A stretch of 7,635 bases of DNA, taken from an uncultured Lachnospiraceae bacterium (lineage in GTDB: Bacteria; Bacillota_A; Clostridia; Lachnospirales; Lachnospiraceae). Positions within the stretch are counted from its first letter, which is position 1. The number at the start of each line of letters is the position of its first letter. Shown piece by piece: positions 7,430 to 7,635 of this stretch. The stretch lies in NCBI GenBank assembly GCA_902787595.1, contig CADAHD010000103.1:1-7635 (forward strand), in the 5' to 3' direction. The notes below the pieces were generated by a model. It worked only from the letters and a program-made list of their open reading frames with translations, was not told where the DNA came from and did not search any database. A program made the translations under genes and the position numbers.

Positions 7430-7458
7430 ATTTTATCACACTTCCCTTTAAATGAAAA
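7430..7458 (-). promoter_or_regulatory. Probable promoter of the lipoprotein-methyltransferase cluster
   Basis: On the minus strand, a -35-like TTTTCA (7453-7458), a 17-base spacer and TAAAAT (7430-7435) with a TG one base upstream, making an extended -10. The -35 matches consensus at four of six positions. Transcription would start near 7423, about 30 bases before the 601-aa gene. No other promoter is evident within the cluster. Confidence 0.55.
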
Positions 7459-7463
7459 CCATC

Positions 7464-7492
7464 TTGCAAGCCGCAGCCCGGAGTCATATAAT
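7464..7492 (+). promoter_or_regulatory. Sigma-A promoter for the plus-strand dehydrogenase gene
   Basis: TTGCAA (7464-7469), a 17-base spacer and a perfect TATAAT (7487-7492). The start site would be near 7499, leaving a leader of about 23 bases. Its -35 box is only five bases from the -35 of the opposing minus-strand promoter. Confidence 0.75.
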
Positions 7493-7521
7493 CATAAAAA
7501 ACTCTAAGGAGCATGCATAAA

Positions 7522-7635
7522 ATGAACATAGTCATCCTCGAGCGCGGCACGATAGGCAACGATGTAAGCGTAGATCTTTTAAATGAACTTGGTAATGTCA
7601 CTGTCTACGACAACAGCAAAGTTACTCAGGTTGCG
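7522..7635 (+). CDS. D-2-hydroxyacid dehydrogenase, N-terminal fragment (cut by window end)
   Basis: Only 38 codons are present. The start MNIVILERGTIGNDVSVDLL, followed by NELGNVTVYDNS, matches the first beta strand, loop and second strand of the substrate domain of NAD-dependent D-2-hydroxyacid dehydrogenases (glycerate, hydroxypyruvate, phosphoglycerate and lactate types). These reduce 2-keto acids or oxidise D-2-hydroxy acids. The NAD-binding and catalytic Arg/Glu/His residues lie beyond the window, so the substrate cannot be told. I chose the ATG at 7522, ten bases after AAGGAG (7506-7511). An in-frame ATG at 7513 lies only one base after that site and is too close. The gene is divergent from the lipoprotein cluster and probably unrelated to it. 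Confidence 0.72.
   Translation, partial: MNIVILERGTIGNDVSVDLLNELGNVTVYDNSKVTQVA

Noticed and set aside
7513..7521. Upstream in-frame ATG for the dehydrogenase
   Set aside because: Only one base separates it from the AAGGAG site, and the extra Met-His-Lys is not typical of the family.

Overview
The window looks like chromosomal DNA of a Gram-positive anaerobe of the Clostridia, most likely Lachnospiraceae. This is inferred from a type III glutamine synthetase of the clostridial kind beside a bacterial glutamate synthase, strong AGGAGG-type ribosome binding sites, consensus sigma-A promoters, short hairpin/U-tract terminators and lipobox lipoproteins. No mobile element, CRISPR array, tRNA or rRNA is visible. 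Almost everything reads on the minus strand; only the last ~110 bases carry a plus-strand gene. No gene-free stretch exceeds 300 bases.

Bases 1-3380 hold the core nitrogen-assimilation block. Read in the minus direction, it is a consensus promoter (3342-3370), a structured leader with an early intrinsic terminator (3277-3311), glnN for GSIII (1049-3160), a second terminator (951-993) and the start of gltB for the glutamate synthase large subunit (883 to beyond base 1). GS and GOGAT together form the ammonium-to-glutamate cycle. Both genes sit behind a terminator whose 5' arm can instead form a small hairpin with a six-base loop ending AAGGC. That arrangement suggests that the two genes share control by transcription attenuation, possibly by an ANTAR-type RNA-binding regulator. 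This is the most interesting signal in the window.

Bases 3379-7391 are a tight four-gene minus-strand cluster with gaps of 12, 12 and 17 bases: a 601-aa lipoprotein, a 77-aa single-pass membrane protein, a 203-aa lipoprotein with an OB-like C-terminal domain, and a compact type III Mod-like adenine DNA methyltransferase with no restriction subunit in view. One promoter (7430-7458) probably serves all four. The surface and membrane proteins have no recognisable function, and their link to a methyltransferase is unexplained.

A divergent intergenic region (7392-7521) carries back-to-back promoters. The plus-strand one drives a gene whose first 38 codons look like a D-2-hydroxyacid dehydrogenase, cut by the window end.
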